Assembly: GCF_030216305.1 (NCBI RefSeq)
Contig: NZ_JASOKT010000006.1
Span: 31,738-95,737 of the forward strand
Length of the DNA stretch: 64,000 nt
Direction: 5' to 3'
Source of the DNA: Actinotignum timonense
Lineage (GTDB): Bacteria > Actinomycetota > Actinomycetes > Actinomycetales > Actinomycetaceae
Positions 47,046-57,200 of the stretch are shown here, in pieces. Under the pieces are notes generated by a model. That model did not search any database and had not been told where the DNA came from. It worked only from the letters and a program-made list of their open reading frames with translations. How positions within the stretch are numbered: position 1 is the stretch's first letter; each line of letters opens with the position of its first letter. Made by a program: the position numbers and the translations under genes.

Positions 47046-50000
47046 CCCGCGGGTTTTCTGGGGCCGTACCGCGGCGGGCGGGGTTCACCCGATTGCTTTC
47101 TTCGAGGTTCGCCGCGGCGGGCGGGGACCATGCGACCTGCACGGTATCTGCTACCGGGCCGATAATAAGCTGGGCTCGGCCCGGAATATCACGGCGGGCA
47201 CTCACGCCGCGATAGCGAAAATCTCCGGAGAACAGGACGACCGCCGGGGAGGTAGCCAGGAGCCGCCGCCACAGCGGGAGGTGGCTGAGGTGCGAGGGCT
47301 CTGCGGTGGCGAGGATCAGGTGCCACCCGAGTTCTGCGGCATCGACGAGTACCTCGGCGAGGGGTGCGAGCGGAGAACTTTGCGGATCAAGAAGTTCGGC
47401 ATCATCCACCATGACAATAATCGGTGCGGGTGACGGGGATTGTGGCGGGGCGGGCTCGGTGCGGCGGGTTGTATCTGGAGTATGGGCACGGTCCGCCGTG
47501 CTGTGCGTTTGGGTGCGGCGGGCGGCGAGTACCTGGGCGAGGGCTTCCATATCCGCCCGGGCCTGCGTGGTGCTTCGGTAACTTCCCGCGATGAGTTCCG
47601 GCGGGAGGTACGTGCGCAGATGGCCATGCGGGTCAATAAGGAAGAGCCGCGGGAGCGGGGATATATGCGTTAATTGCCGGGCGAGGAGGCGCAGCGCCGC
47701 GGTTTTCCCCGAACCTGCTTCCCCAATAACAAGAGCATGCCCGGTAGCGGCAAGATCAAGAGTGGCTGGCCCGCGATGGCGAGCGCTCATTCCCAGGTGC
47801 AACGAATGTAGCGCGGGCTTGTGGAGGCCGCCTCCCGTGAGTAGGTCCTGGTAGGTGAGGTGGGTGGGAAGTTCCCACAGCTGGGGTGCGGGTGGCCCGG
47901 ACCAGGCCACGCGGATATTGGCGAGGAGATCACCCCGGTCGAGACCGGGTGAGTCCGGGCCCGAGCCGGGTGGATGCGCGGGCGGCGCGGTTGAATATAC
48001 GGGCGGCGCGGTTGAATATGCGGGCAGGCTCGCTGCCTCTGAGTGAGCGGAGTACGGCTCGGTGGTGGCGAGTAAAAAATGTTCCCCGGCCGGAGTTATC
48101 CCCCGGCCCGGGCAGTCCACCGGCACGGTGGCCGCGCGCCGGTGCGGGGCATGGGAATCATAGGGATCAGCCAGGCGCAGCTCCAGTCGGGTGGTGAAAA
48201 AATCGCGCAGGTGCGCGGGAATATCGGTGGGGCGCCCGGCCGTGGTAATAATGTGGATGCGGCTAGCAGGGCCACGCTCAATAAGTTCCGTGAGTGGCTC
48301 GTCCAGTTCGGGGCGTGCCCGCAGCACCGACCAACCGCGCAGGAAAATAAATATTTCTCCGAAAGGATCGGGGCTGGGCGATTCCCCGCTGCGTGCGGCT
48401 TCGCGAGCGCGAAGCATATTCCTCAGCTCAACCAATCCGGCGCGCATCCGCTCCGGCTCGGAATAATCGACCCGGAAACAAATATGCGGCACATTAATAA
48501 GGGCTGCGAGCTCGGCCCCTGAAGCATCGCACAGCGCGTACTGCGCTTCGGCCGGGGTATATCCCAGCGCCAACGCCCCGGCAATAGTCCGCAGGGCTTC
48601 ATCGCATCCGGCTCCCGGAGCACCGAGCACCAGGAGGTGAGAATCCGCGAGATCAATATGGAGCGCTTCGCGGCGTTGGAGCAGGGGAAGATCGCGCTCG
48701 CCGAGCGTGAGCCGGAGCGGGGCGGCGCGCTGGCTCGGCGCATATATCCCAAACCGGGCTGAAGTACGCACCGCGATGAGCTCGGTGAGGTGGCGCGGGC
48801 GGGTGAGCGGCTCCAACCAGATCGGGTGGGCCCGCGGCCCGGTCCCCCGCAGCGGTGCGAGTGCCGCAGTGAGTGTGGATGGCCCGGTCTGAACCGTGCC
48901 CGCCCCGGAAGCTGCATGAGTGAGCGGGGTGGCTGGTGGCCCGGAGCTGCGTCGTCGTACCGCGGGAACCTGAGCCGGGCGGGCCGCGAGCGGCGCAGAA
49001 ACATAAAACCCGGTGAAGCGATGCGGCGCACCGCCGCAGGCAAGGAAACCGCAACCGGGCTGGGGTGGGAGGTGGGCGGCCTGCGGGGTGCCGATGACCG
49101 CGCGAGATTCGTGCTCGGAAAAAGTGCGCAGCGCGATGCGGTAGGACAGGTGGGAATCCAGGCCGCGCAACCGGCCTTCGTCCAGGCGCTGGGTGGCGAG
49201 CAGCAGGTGGATGCCGAGCGAGCGGCCCAGGCGGCCGATGGCGACGATGGTGTCGATGAGATCGGGGTGGTCGGTCAGGAGCTCGGCGAATTCGTCAATA
49301 ATAATAAGGAGTGGCGCGAGAAGCGGGCCGTCATGGGCGCCGCGAGCGCGCGCTGCCTCGTATTCTCCCAGGTGAGAGTGCTGGCCGTGCTCGGCGAGCA
49401 GGTGTTGGCGGCGGTTCATTTCCCCGCGCAGGGTTTCCTCCATGCGCTCGCTCAGGGAGCTATCGCGTTCCAGGTTGGTGACCAGGGCCGCGGTGTGGGG
49501 CAGCTCGGCGAAAGGATGGAAACTCGCCCCGCCCTTGTAATCGATCAGGACCAGGTTGAGCTGTTCGGGTGAATGGGTGAGGCAGAGCCCGAGGAGGAGC
49601 GTGCGCAGCAGCTCCGATTTCCCGGAGCCGGTGGCGCCCACGAGCAGCCCGTGCGGGCCCATCCCACCGGCCGCGGCCTCGTTGAGATCGAGCCACACCA
49701 GGGTGCCTTGCGGATCGAGCCCGAGCGGCACGCGCAAGGTGGCGGCCGGGCGGTGAGTTGGAGAAAGCGAGCCGGGGAGCTGCGGAGCGGAGGACTGTAG
49801 AACGGGTGACGAAACGGGCGACGGCGTGAGGGATGGCAATCCGAGCAACTTCGCAAAACCCTGCACGCCGGTGGAATCCTGCGAAGCCGAACCGTGAGCC
49901 CGGTAGAGCGCCCGGGCACAATAAGCCGCCCCGTCCAGGTCAAGCAAATCGGGAATCCCCGAGCGTACCCCGGTACTATCGGCGAGGCTGAGATGCGCGG

Positions 50001-50976
50001 GCTCGGCACCATCCGAATAATCCACAAGCGCGACGAGACTGCCGGGTTCGGGAAGCGGGCCCGCTTCATGCTGGGCAGGCCAGTCGCGTGCGAGCGCGCG
50101 GGGTTGATCAGCCGGGCCAGCTTCTTCCGAGGGCCGATTTTCGCGCTCTGATTTTTCCCGGACATGCAAAGCGAGGTGGGAAGAGGAGCCTGGGCAATCA
50201 GGCTCCCCGGAAGGCCCCTTAATAATAAGGTGTATGGCCTTTCCGAGCCCCGGTTCCGAGACGGCGTACGGGGGCAGCCAACTGAGCCAGCCCGCCTCGG
50301 CCTCAGGCACATGATCGCCCGGGATAATAGCGAGATCACCAGGCGAAAAACTCGCCGCGAGCTGGCAGAGGAGGGCCCGCACCCAGGCCCAGGCCGCCTC
50401 CCCACTCACCGTCACAGTGGAATACGAAGGCAGGTCGAGGAGTGCAGGTCCGGGGATCGGGCACTGCACCTCCGTGGCACAGCGGTCCCGCGCCCGGCGG
50501 GCGGCGTCGTCGCGCTCCCCCGGAGGATCCTCCGCGAGCGTGACAGTATACGGCGGCGCGAGCAGCGCCTGCCCCACCCGGATCGGGCCCGGTGGCGGTG
50601 GCGTGCCGCGGCCCAGGCGCAGCGGGAGCACGAGCGGGGCCGGATAACGTTGCGCTTCCTCGCGAGCACAGGCCTCCAGTATGCGGGCAGCTTCGGCTTC
50701 GCACCTGGTCAGGGCGGCGAGGTAGTCGCGCCGCGCGCCGTCGCGTTCCCCGGCGTTACGCCGCAGCCCCACGCCCACGTTGAGGAGCGCGAGCGCGAGC
50801 ATGAGAACCCCGAGCGTTCCCATGAGGAGAAGCAGATGGGGAGAGCGCCGGGTGGTGGACGTGAGAATCACGAGCATCACCACGGATAGCAGCGCGGGAA
50901 GGAACATGACGGCGCTCATTTTCTGCCCACTGCCGCGATAACACGCGGGCGGCGCGGGAATGCACAGGGCCTCCAT
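46999..50976 (-). CDS. eccC: Type VII secretion ATPase EccC (FtsK/SpoIIIE)
   Basis: About 1325 residues. Two N-terminal membrane helices (about 20-65), then three FtsK-like ATPase domains: D1 with Walker A GATGSGKSELLRTLLLG and Walker B LLIIIDEFAELL; D2 with a degenerate GAPGAGCDEALR, in which Cys replaces the Lys; D3 with GEAGSGKTAALRLLA and IIVMVDDAELL. It recognises and drives WXG100 substrates through the membrane complex. ATG at 50976 has AAAGGAGG upstream. It is divergent from eccD. Its C-terminus (about 30 residues, Arg/Pro/Gly-rich) overlaps nei. Confidence 0.95.
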   Translation of the reverse strand: MEALCIPAPPACYRGSGQKMSAVMFLPALLSVVMLVILTSTTRRSPHLLLLMGTLGVLMLALALLNVGVGLRRNAGERDGARRDYLAALTRCEAEAARILEACAREEAQRYPAPLVLPLRLGRGTPPPPGPIRVGQALLAPPYTVTLAEDPPGERDDAARRARDRCATEVQCPIPGPALLDLPSYSTVTVSGEAAWAWVRALLCQLAASFSPGDLAIIPGDHVPEAEAGWLSWLPPYAVSEPGLGKAIHLIIKGPSGEPDCPGSSSHLALHVREKSERENRPSEEAGPADQPRALARDWPAQHEAGPLPEPGSLVALVDYSDGAEPAHLSLADSTGVRSGIPDLLDLDGAAYCARALYRAHGSASQDSTGVQGFAKLLGLPSLTPSPVSSPVLQSSAPQLPGSLSPTHRPAATLRVPLGLDPQGTLVWLDLNEAAAGGMGPHGLLVGATGSGKSELLRTLLLGLCLTHSPEQLNLVLIDYKGGASFHPFAELPHTAALVTNLERDSSLSERMEETLRGEMNRRQHLLAEHGQHSHLGEYEAARARGAHDGPLLAPLLIIIDEFAELLTDHPDLIDTIVAIGRLGRSLGIHLLLATQRLDEGRLRGLDSHLSYRIALRTFSEHESRAVIGTPQAAHLPPQPGCGFLACGGAPHRFTGFYVSAPLAARPAQVPAVRRRSSGPPATPLTHAASGAGTVQTGPSTLTAALAPLRGTGPRAHPIWLEPLTRPRHLTELIAVRTSARFGIYAPSQRAAPLRLTLGERDLPLLQRREALHIDLADSHLLVLGAPGAGCDEALRTIAGALALGYTPAEAQYALCDASGAELAALINVPHICFRVDYSEPERMRAGLVELRNMLRAREAARSGESPSPDPFGEIFIFLRGWSVLRARPELDEPLTELIERGPASRIHIITTAGRPTDIPAHLRDFFTTRLELRLADPYDSHAPHRRAATVPVDCPGRGITPAGEHFLLATTEPYSAHSEAASLPAYSTAPPVYSTAPPAHPPGSGPDSPGLDRGDLLANIRVAWSGPPAPQLWELPTHLTYQDLLTGGGLHKPALHSLHLGMSARHRGPATLDLAATGHALVIGEAGSGKTAALRLLARQLTHISPLPRLFLIDPHGHLRTYLPPELIAGSYRSTTQARADMEALAQVLAARRTQTHSTADRAHTPDTTRRTEPAPPQSPSPAPIIVMVDDAELLDPQSSPLAPLAEVLVDAAELGWHLILATAEPSHLSHLPLWRRLLATSPAVVLFSGDFRYRGVSARRDIPGRAQLIIGPVADTVQVAWSPPAAANLEESNRVNPARRGTAPENPRVNAGSPGTRRGAAPP

Positions 50977-51047
50977 GGCTTCCTCCTTTCGCGAGCGCGC
51001 TCTCCTTGCGGCACACCCTAGCGGGGGTCCGGTTTCTTGGCGAACCG

Positions 51048-51056
51048 TTATCCACA
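51048..51056 (+). promoter_or_regulatory. DnaA box TTATCCACA
   Basis: Perfect consensus DnaA box, in the divergent region between eccC and eccD. Confidence 0.75.
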
Positions 51057-51061
51057 GCTTC

Positions 51062-51074
51062 GGTACGACGACGC
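51062..51074 (+). repeat. Dispersed motif GGTACGACGACGC, T7SS regulatory copy
   Basis: Intergenic perfect copy, lying between two DnaA boxes and outside any gene. Confidence 0.6.
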
Positions 51075-51102
51075 ATTTCTCTCGCAAAGAGCCAGCTGGG
51101 CT

Positions 51103-51111
51103 TGTGGATAA
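51103..51111 (-). promoter_or_regulatory. DnaA box (TGTGGATAA on plus)
   Basis: Perfect DnaA box in opposite orientation, 46 bases beyond the first. Confidence 0.75.
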
Positions 51112-51121
51112 CTCTCTGGCC

Positions 51122-51130
51122 TGTGGATGA
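51122..51130 (-). promoter_or_regulatory. Near-consensus DnaA box (TGTGGATGA on plus)
   Basis: One mismatch from the consensus box, 10 bases after the preceding one and in the same orientation. Confidence 0.5.
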
Positions 51131-51302
51131 GCCCTGGTCAGGTTGCGGCCTTCTTGATACCGTGCCCTCACCCCGCGGCTGCGGCGACATGAGCGGGCGG
51201 GTATGCCGAGCGGTATGCCGCGCGCCGGGCGGACGAGTGCTCGGGTAAGCGAGTGCTCGGGTAGGCGGGCGCGGTCACCTAAGAACGCAGAAAGGAGGGC
51301 AT

Positions 51303-52739
51303 ATGGCCGAAGAACTAGCAGAATCGCGCGGCGCGCAGCCGGCGGATATTGCGATTCCCGTCTGCGTGCATTGCGCGGGGCAGCGCGGCGAATTCGAGCT
51401 GGCCAGTTCGCTCTCACTAACGGCGCTTATTCCCGAGGTGCTGCGCCTCCTCGCCCCGGATTTTGCGGCTCCCACCTGGACGGTTCGTACCGCCACCGGG
51501 CAACGGCTAGATCCAAGCTTGCCGGCAGGCGGCCAGCTCTCCCCCGGAATCTGCCTTTTTATTGACAGACCTGCACCGCCCACGCCCCCGCGCAGCGACC
51601 CGGTTCTCAGCCGCATCCGCCATTCCACTCTGAAGGAGCGCGGCGAACTTTCCTCAGCCACACTCCGCAACTGTGCCACGGTGCTGGTGGTGGTATGCGG
51701 GCTGGGCCTGGCCGGATATACCGCGCGGGCCGCGCTCCCCCACATGCTCGCCCTTCCCGTACTGGCCGGGCTCGCGCTTGTTTTCCTCGGTCTTGCCCGC
51801 GTGAATTGGGCGCATGCTCGCCGGTGGGAAGGCCCAGGTGGGAGCACGCGGGCGCAGCTGGTGGTGTTAGCTCTACTCGCGGCCAGTGGCTGGACGGGGG
51901 CAGCCTGCGGATGGCGCGCGGCCCCGCTGGTTTTACCAGGTGCGGGACCGCGTGGGATTGCAGCCGGGAGCCTTCTCCTTATCATCGCGCTGCTAGCCCG
52001 GGCGATAGTTCCCGTGCCGGGCGGCCGCAGTATGCTGCTGAGCTGGGCACTTTGTTTGGCGGGCTGGGGCGGCAGCGCCTTGCTTCACGCCCGACTTGCC
52101 GAGCCGGCTGCCCTCGTGATCGTGGTGGCCCTGGTGTGCACGGCCCGCCTGATTGCGCCGATTATCTTGCGGTTGAGCGCGCCCCCGCCGGAGGTGTCCG
52201 CCGCCGAAATAGCGGATTTACCGGCGGAGCACAGCCCGGAAAACTGGGCCCGCATTCTCATCCTCCGCGCCCTGGGCGGCGAAGCCGGCACGGTCTTCGT
52301 GATCGCCGCGCTGCTACCGCTGGCCTACCGCCCGGATATCCTCAGCGCGGCCATATGCGGCACGGCAGTAACTGTGCTCGGGCTGCGTGCCATAAGTATG
52401 CGCGCCGACGCCGCGTTTGTACTTCGGCTTGTCTTCTTCCTTCTTCTTGATGTGGAGCTCTGCGTGCTGGCCATGCGGAATCCGGCAGCGCACGCAGCAC
52501 CGGGCCTTCTTGCTTGCCTGGCCGCTCCGGCGCTGGTGAGTATTCCCGCTCTGTTCCTCGGATATCGGAGCCCTCGGGAAACATTGGAGACACTGGAGAG
52601 CCTGGGGGCTACCGAGCATCGGGGCCGCGGCGAGCACTCTGAGGCCCAGCTTCTTCTCATCCGGCGGATGGAGATCGCCGAGCAGATTCTTACCGCGCTG
52701 CTTGGCGCCGGGATAGTTATTGCGATCAGCCCATGGTAA
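51303..52739 (+). CDS. eccD: Type VII secretion integral membrane protein EccD
   Basis: About 478 residues. The N-terminal ~90 residues form a ubiquitin-like domain (IAIPVCVHCAGQRGEFELA ... GQLSPGICLFID), followed by about ten or eleven hydrophobic helices from residue 120 onward, the EccD layout. It forms the membrane channel core with EccB, EccC and EccE. AAAGGAGG precedes the ATG. eccE is not linked here. Confidence 0.88.
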   Translation: MAEELAESRGAQPADIAIPVCVHCAGQRGEFELASSLSLTALIPEVLRLLAPDFAAPTWTVRTATGQRLDPSLPAGGQLSPGICLFIDRPAPPTPPRSDPVLSRIRHSTLKERGELSSATLRNCATVLVVVCGLGLAGYTARAALPHMLALPVLAGLALVFLGLARVNWAHARRWEGPGGSTRAQLVVLALLAASGWTGAACGWRAAPLVLPGAGPRGIAAGSLLLIIALLARAIVPVPGGRSMLLSWALCLAGWGGSALLHARLAEPAALVIVVALVCTARLIAPIILRLSAPPPEVSAAEIADLPAEHSPENWARILILRALGGEAGTVFVIAALLPLAYRPDILSAAICGTAVTVLGLRAISMRADAAFVLRLVFFLLLDVELCVLAMRNPAAHAAPGLLACLAAPALVSIPALFLGYRSPRETLETLESLGATEHRGRGEHSEAQLLLIRRMEIAEQILTALLGAGIVIAISPW

Positions 52740-54178
52740 ACGCGCGCACGATTATGAGCTCCCGCCGTTTTCGGCGCCGCAGTATTGCGGGCGCGTTGTG
52801 GTGGGGGCTGCCGGCTCATGAGGAAGCTCCCCGCCCGGGATTAGCAGGGCTGGCCGGAGCCCTTGGGCTTGCCCTGGTGACTGCGGCCGGTACCGGGGCA
52901 GCGCGAGCGCTCTCACCGCAACTTCCCGACGGCTGGGAAGATGGCGCTGTTCTCATCGCTGCGGAGAGCGGGGCGCGCTATCTCAGTTCCGGTGGAATTC
53001 TCCATCCCCTCACCACCCTGGCTGGCGCTTATCTTTTGTATCCGGAAGGCGTGGCGACCCATGTGCTCCCGGCTGCCCGGCTCGCAGATGTACCGCGCGG
53101 GGCGCCCGTGGGAATTCCGGGTGCTCCCGATTCTCTACCAAGCGCAGCCGAGCTGCGTGACCCGTGGCTGGTGGCCTGCCCCGTGACTGTTACAGATTCA
53201 CGGGAGGGCAACAAAGAAAATATGCAGGGCACGGCCGCGCCGTTATCCCTGGCGGCCTCAGCCCCACTCCCTGAATTCGGTGGGGCGGTGCTGGTGCGAA
53301 CAACAAGTGGTTTGTGGCTGGTTGCTGCTGAGCAACGCTACCGGGTGGATATACCGGAAGCCGCTTTCCGTAGTGAGTTTCCGGGCTTACCGGTGCTTGA
53401 GGCGCCACCGGCGTGGGTGGAACTCTGGTCAGAAGGCCGGGCCCTCACCCCGCTCAGCGTTCCCGCTGCTGGCGAGTCGGCCGGGTATCTTCCTGGCATC
53501 GGGGAGGCCCGGGTTGGTGACCTGGTTGTTTTTGCTGGAAGTGATGGCACCCGCACCTGGTTCCACATCAGTTCGGGCGGGGTGCTCGAACCGCTCTCCC
53601 CCACCGCGTTCCACCTGTACCGGCTCTCCGAGCACAGCGCTCGGGCGCGGGTATACGCCCTTGATCCGGCAGCTCGCGCCCATCTTAGTTTTCGCGAAAC
53701 CGGCCCCGGAGACGGCTGGCCCGCTGATCTCGGCGCGCTCACCGCCTCGGCTTCCGCCCCGACTGCTGGTGCGACTGCCGGTATGGATTCCGAGCGTGGT
53801 TCCGCTACCGCTTCAAGCCCAACTTCCGATGCCGCGCAGCCCGGCCCCGCGCGGGTATGCACGGCTTTCCACGCGGGAAGCTCGTTCCTGGTGCACGCAC
53901 CTGATTCCCCGCTGCTACCCAGCGGAGCTGCGCTCGTGGCCGGCACGGATGCGGGAAGTGCCACCCTCTTGCAGGGAAGCACCCTCGTAGATATCGCCGA
54001 TCTTGACCAGCTGCGCCGGGCCGCGAATTGGGAAAACATCACTCCGCTTGAGATTCCGCCCGCCTGGCGCGCACTCCTTCCCGAGCCGGCCGTGCATCTT
54101 TCCGTCGATGAGCTCTGCACCGATCCTGGCGGTACCGCCCGGACCGATATTGCTGCCTGCACCCGGCACCGGCCGTGA
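52733..54178 (+). CDS. eccB: Type VII secretion protein EccB
   Basis: About 481 residues from ATG at 52733, overlapping eccD by seven bases; a second ATG at 52754 (MSSRRFRRRSIAGAL) matches the usual EccB start better. One membrane helix (about 38-58), then a large external domain with repeated beta blocks (DGAVLIAAESGARYLSSGGIL; PGIGEARVGDLVVFAGSDG) and two Cys in the C-terminal half. A Ser/Thr/Ala-rich segment near 335-370 is likely disordered. It anchors the secretion complex to the wall side. Confidence 0.88.
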   Translation: MVNARTIMSSRRFRRRSIAGALWWGLPAHEEAPRPGLAGLAGALGLALVTAAGTGAARALSPQLPDGWEDGAVLIAAESGARYLSSGGILHPLTTLAGAYLLYPEGVATHVLPAARLADVPRGAPVGIPGAPDSLPSAAELRDPWLVACPVTVTDSREGNKENMQGTAAPLSLAASAPLPEFGGAVLVRTTSGLWLVAAEQRYRVDIPEAAFRSEFPGLPVLEAPPAWVELWSEGRALTPLSVPAAGESAGYLPGIGEARVGDLVVFAGSDGTRTWFHISSGGVLEPLSPTAFHLYRLSEHSARARVYALDPAARAHLSFRETGPGDGWPADLGALTASASAPTAGATAGMDSERGSATASSPTSDAAQPGPARVCTAFHAGSSFLVHAPDSPLLPSGAALVAGTDAGSATLLQGSTLVDIADLDQLRRAANWENITPLEIPPAWRALLPEPAVHLSVDELCTDPGGTARTDIAACTRHRP

Positions 54179-54193
54179 ATGACCAGACCCACA

Positions 54194-54235
54194 AGCCCAG
54201 GCCGGGGAGAGGATTTTTCCTCCCCGGCCCGGGCT
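54194..54235. terminator. Bidirectional terminator after eccB
   Basis: AGCCC-AGGCCGGGGA pairs with TCCCCGGCC-CGGGCT around a loop containing TTTTT. Separates eccB (plus) from the VaFE adhesin (minus). Confidence 0.75.
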
Positions 54236-54281
54236 GTGAGTGACACACGTTGGAGATAGTTAGTGGTTGGTTATCCCGGAT

Positions 54282-57200
54282 TTAGCGGGTGGCGCTGGAG
54301 CGAGAATTGGCCCGGTAGCGCAGGGTCAAGCCACCGGCAAGCGCGGTGAGCCCGGCCAGGAGCCAGCCCGCGAGTGCCACACCGGTGCGTTGCAGCTCCG
54401 GAGGAGTAGCGGGTGGCGTAGCCGGCGGAGTGGTGGGCGGGGTGGCCGGCGGCGTAGCGGGCGGCGTCGTCGGAGGTACCGGTGGTTCTTCGAAGCGAAC
54501 GGTCTGTTCGCTATCGAGAGGATCGGTGTGCTCGGAAATGAGCCGGTCGCCCAGGTACACCCATTCGAAAAGAACCACCTCGCGGCCGGCTAAAGCACTC
54601 GCATCAAAGTCCAGCTTGATGCGGGCGCATTCGCTGGGCGAACCGGGAACGAAGTCGCTGACTTTGCGTACCGGGGTGCCATCCTTCCCGAGCACCGGCG
54701 TCCCATCGGGGAACATGGCGGCCGTTTCGATCCGGTAGGTTTCCCCGGGAATAAGCGCTCCGCTGAGTTCGCATACCTCATCGGTGATCACCGCGTCCGC
54801 GGTGGCGCTCAGAATCTGATCGCCGCCGGCACCATTTGTTCCCTCGGTACCATCGGTGCCCGCCGAACCATCTTTGCCGCTGGCATGATCAGCAGCACTC
54901 GGAGCGCCATCCCGGGCGCGGGTGGCCAGGCGCGTGAACGTCACCGTCTGGTTGGTATCCTTCAGGTCAGCATGCACGGCAATATCCCGCCCGTCCTGAC
55001 GCAGAGTTTCCGTGGCTACCACCTTGGTGCCGGCCAGAGTTGCGGCGTCGACCTCAAAAACCACCTCGACGCTACCGTTGGGGTGCTCGGGCACGAAGCG
55101 GCTGGTGCTGGTGAGCTCGCTGCCACTGGTATCGCGCAGCGGCTGGCCGCTAGCCGGATCCAGGAGCGCCCCGTGGACCTCGTATTCTTTACCGGGAAGC
55201 AGGTGCTGATAAGAAACAGTATCCACCAGGGTGACGGTGCCGGTATTGGGCGCGATATGGGTGTCCTCGTGGTGCATGGTGGTGTGGAGGGACGGTTCGC
55301 GGGTCACCGTGAACTGCTCGGTCACATCGGTCACGCTGGTGGCCAGTGGCGCCGCCCGATCATCGCCCGCGAAATCGGAGACCACTACGTAGGTGCCCGG
55401 CAGGTTCTCCCCGGCCTCATCCTGCTCCATAATCCAGGACGGGTCGCCCACACTGGGATAGAAACCGTTACGGGCGGGAAGTACCACCGGCTGCCCGATT
55501 TGGCGGGCGGCCGCGCGGTTCTCATCGGTGACCGCCTGGCCTTCCGGGAAGAACAGCAGGGTGTGGGTTAGCGTCTGAGTATCCGCCCCAAATCCAGCCC
55601 CGCCGGTGAAATCGGGGTGGTTCGCGGGTAGGCCGCTCACCCACACATCATCGACCAGGTAGGTGCCGGACTTCGTTTGGCGAATCGAGAGAGCCGAATC
55701 GATCTTCCCGGGGTAGCGCACCGACGTTGTTTCATCGGCCAGCCCGAACGTATCCGACCAGCCGGCCTCAATCCACGGCGTGAACTCGGCCGGTTGGTCC
55801 TCCGCGAGGACTTCCCACACCCAGGTGTACATTCCGGGTTTGCTCACCGGCTCGCTCAATTCTGCCCGAATCGGGCCCGGACCTTCGGCAACCACCGTTA
55901 CCGACCCGATTTTTTCCGAGCTGGCCGGGACCACGCCCGGCTCGGGAACGGCCGTGGGTGAGACATACCAGGCGGTGGCCCGGTACGTAACCGGAATAAA
56001 GGGGCCATCCTCAAAAGAACCGTTCGTTCCCGGGCGGCGGCTCCATTCCCCATCCCGGAAATTCTCATCGGCGCGGGCCACGAAAGTATCGCTGAGGACC
56101 GTGCCGGTATCTACCACTTTCGCATCAGCCACGTGGGATACCCCGAGAGGCCGGAAGGGGAATTCTTCCCGGGAGGTTTCCTCCGGAAGCCCGTAATGAT
56201 CAGCCCAATCGGCGTGAATATAGCGGGAGTTCTCCCCCTGCTCGTTTTTGCGGACCTCCCATACCCAGGTGACGAAACCGCGTTTGGGAGTGGAAAGTTC
56301 CGCGGTGAGAGTCTGCCCCGGGCCGTTCGCTTGGACCGTGACCGAGCCCAGCACCTCGGCTCCTTCAGGAACGGTATCGCTGCGCTGCGGGGTGGTGCGA
56401 CCCGCCCAATAGGCGGTAGCCCGGTAGGTGACGGGCACATTTTTCCCCCTCACCTGGGTCCATTTTCCGTCCCCGTAATCCTCCTTGACGGCGGTGGTGA
56501 GGGTATCGCGAATAACGCCGTCGGTATTAATAGGACGGGTACTCACCTTCGAGGTGCCAAGCGGCTGGAAATCATAAATAACTTCCCAGGTGCGGCCCGG
56601 AACATTGCGAGTGAGGGGATCGCTGACCGGGCGGTGGCCGTAGGTGATGGTGTCTTGAACAGTGCCATCAGCCCCGAAAATAGTCAGGGTGGTGCGAACC
56701 GGGGTATCGAAAACGGCTGTATAGCTCACCTGGCCATTCCCGGTGGCCGACCACGCCAGCTCCAGCGGCTTGCTATCGGTCACCCCGCTCCAGGTTGCGC
56801 TTCCGCTCGCGTCAAAAACCGCCGGGCCGCTGAGGGTAATAACCACGGGAATTCCGGGCAGCCACGCCTCGGAATCATCCGGGTGCACACCGATACCGCG
56901 GATGACACCGCTGCGGTCCCCTTCGCCTTCCACGATTCCACTCACGTAGCCGACGGCGGCGCTGGCGCGCGCTTCCCGCACGTAGCTCTGGGCCCGCTCC
57001 TCAATATCAGGACGCTGGGTGCGCACCGCCTGCACCAGTTCGTTCACGGTCTCTTGGGCCCGCCCCGGACGCCCCGGATATTCCTTTTCGAAATTAACGT
57101 GGATGAGGTAGCTCAACGCAGCCAGGTTGAGATCATCAGCGGTATTTCCTTCATAGCGGTTGAGCAGCCAGGCCATTTGCGGGGTGCTCAGCTGCAATTC

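Larger units (their letters stand above)
50977..51302. other. eccC/eccD divergent regulatory region
   Basis: 326 bases holding the promoters of both T7SS arms. It contains two perfect DnaA boxes and one near-match, with a copy of the dispersed motif between the first two. No gene is seen. Confidence 0.6.

Noticed and set aside
51048-51130. Replication origin
   Set aside because: DnaA boxes are few, there is no AT-rich unwinding region, and dnaA, dnaN and rpmH are absent.
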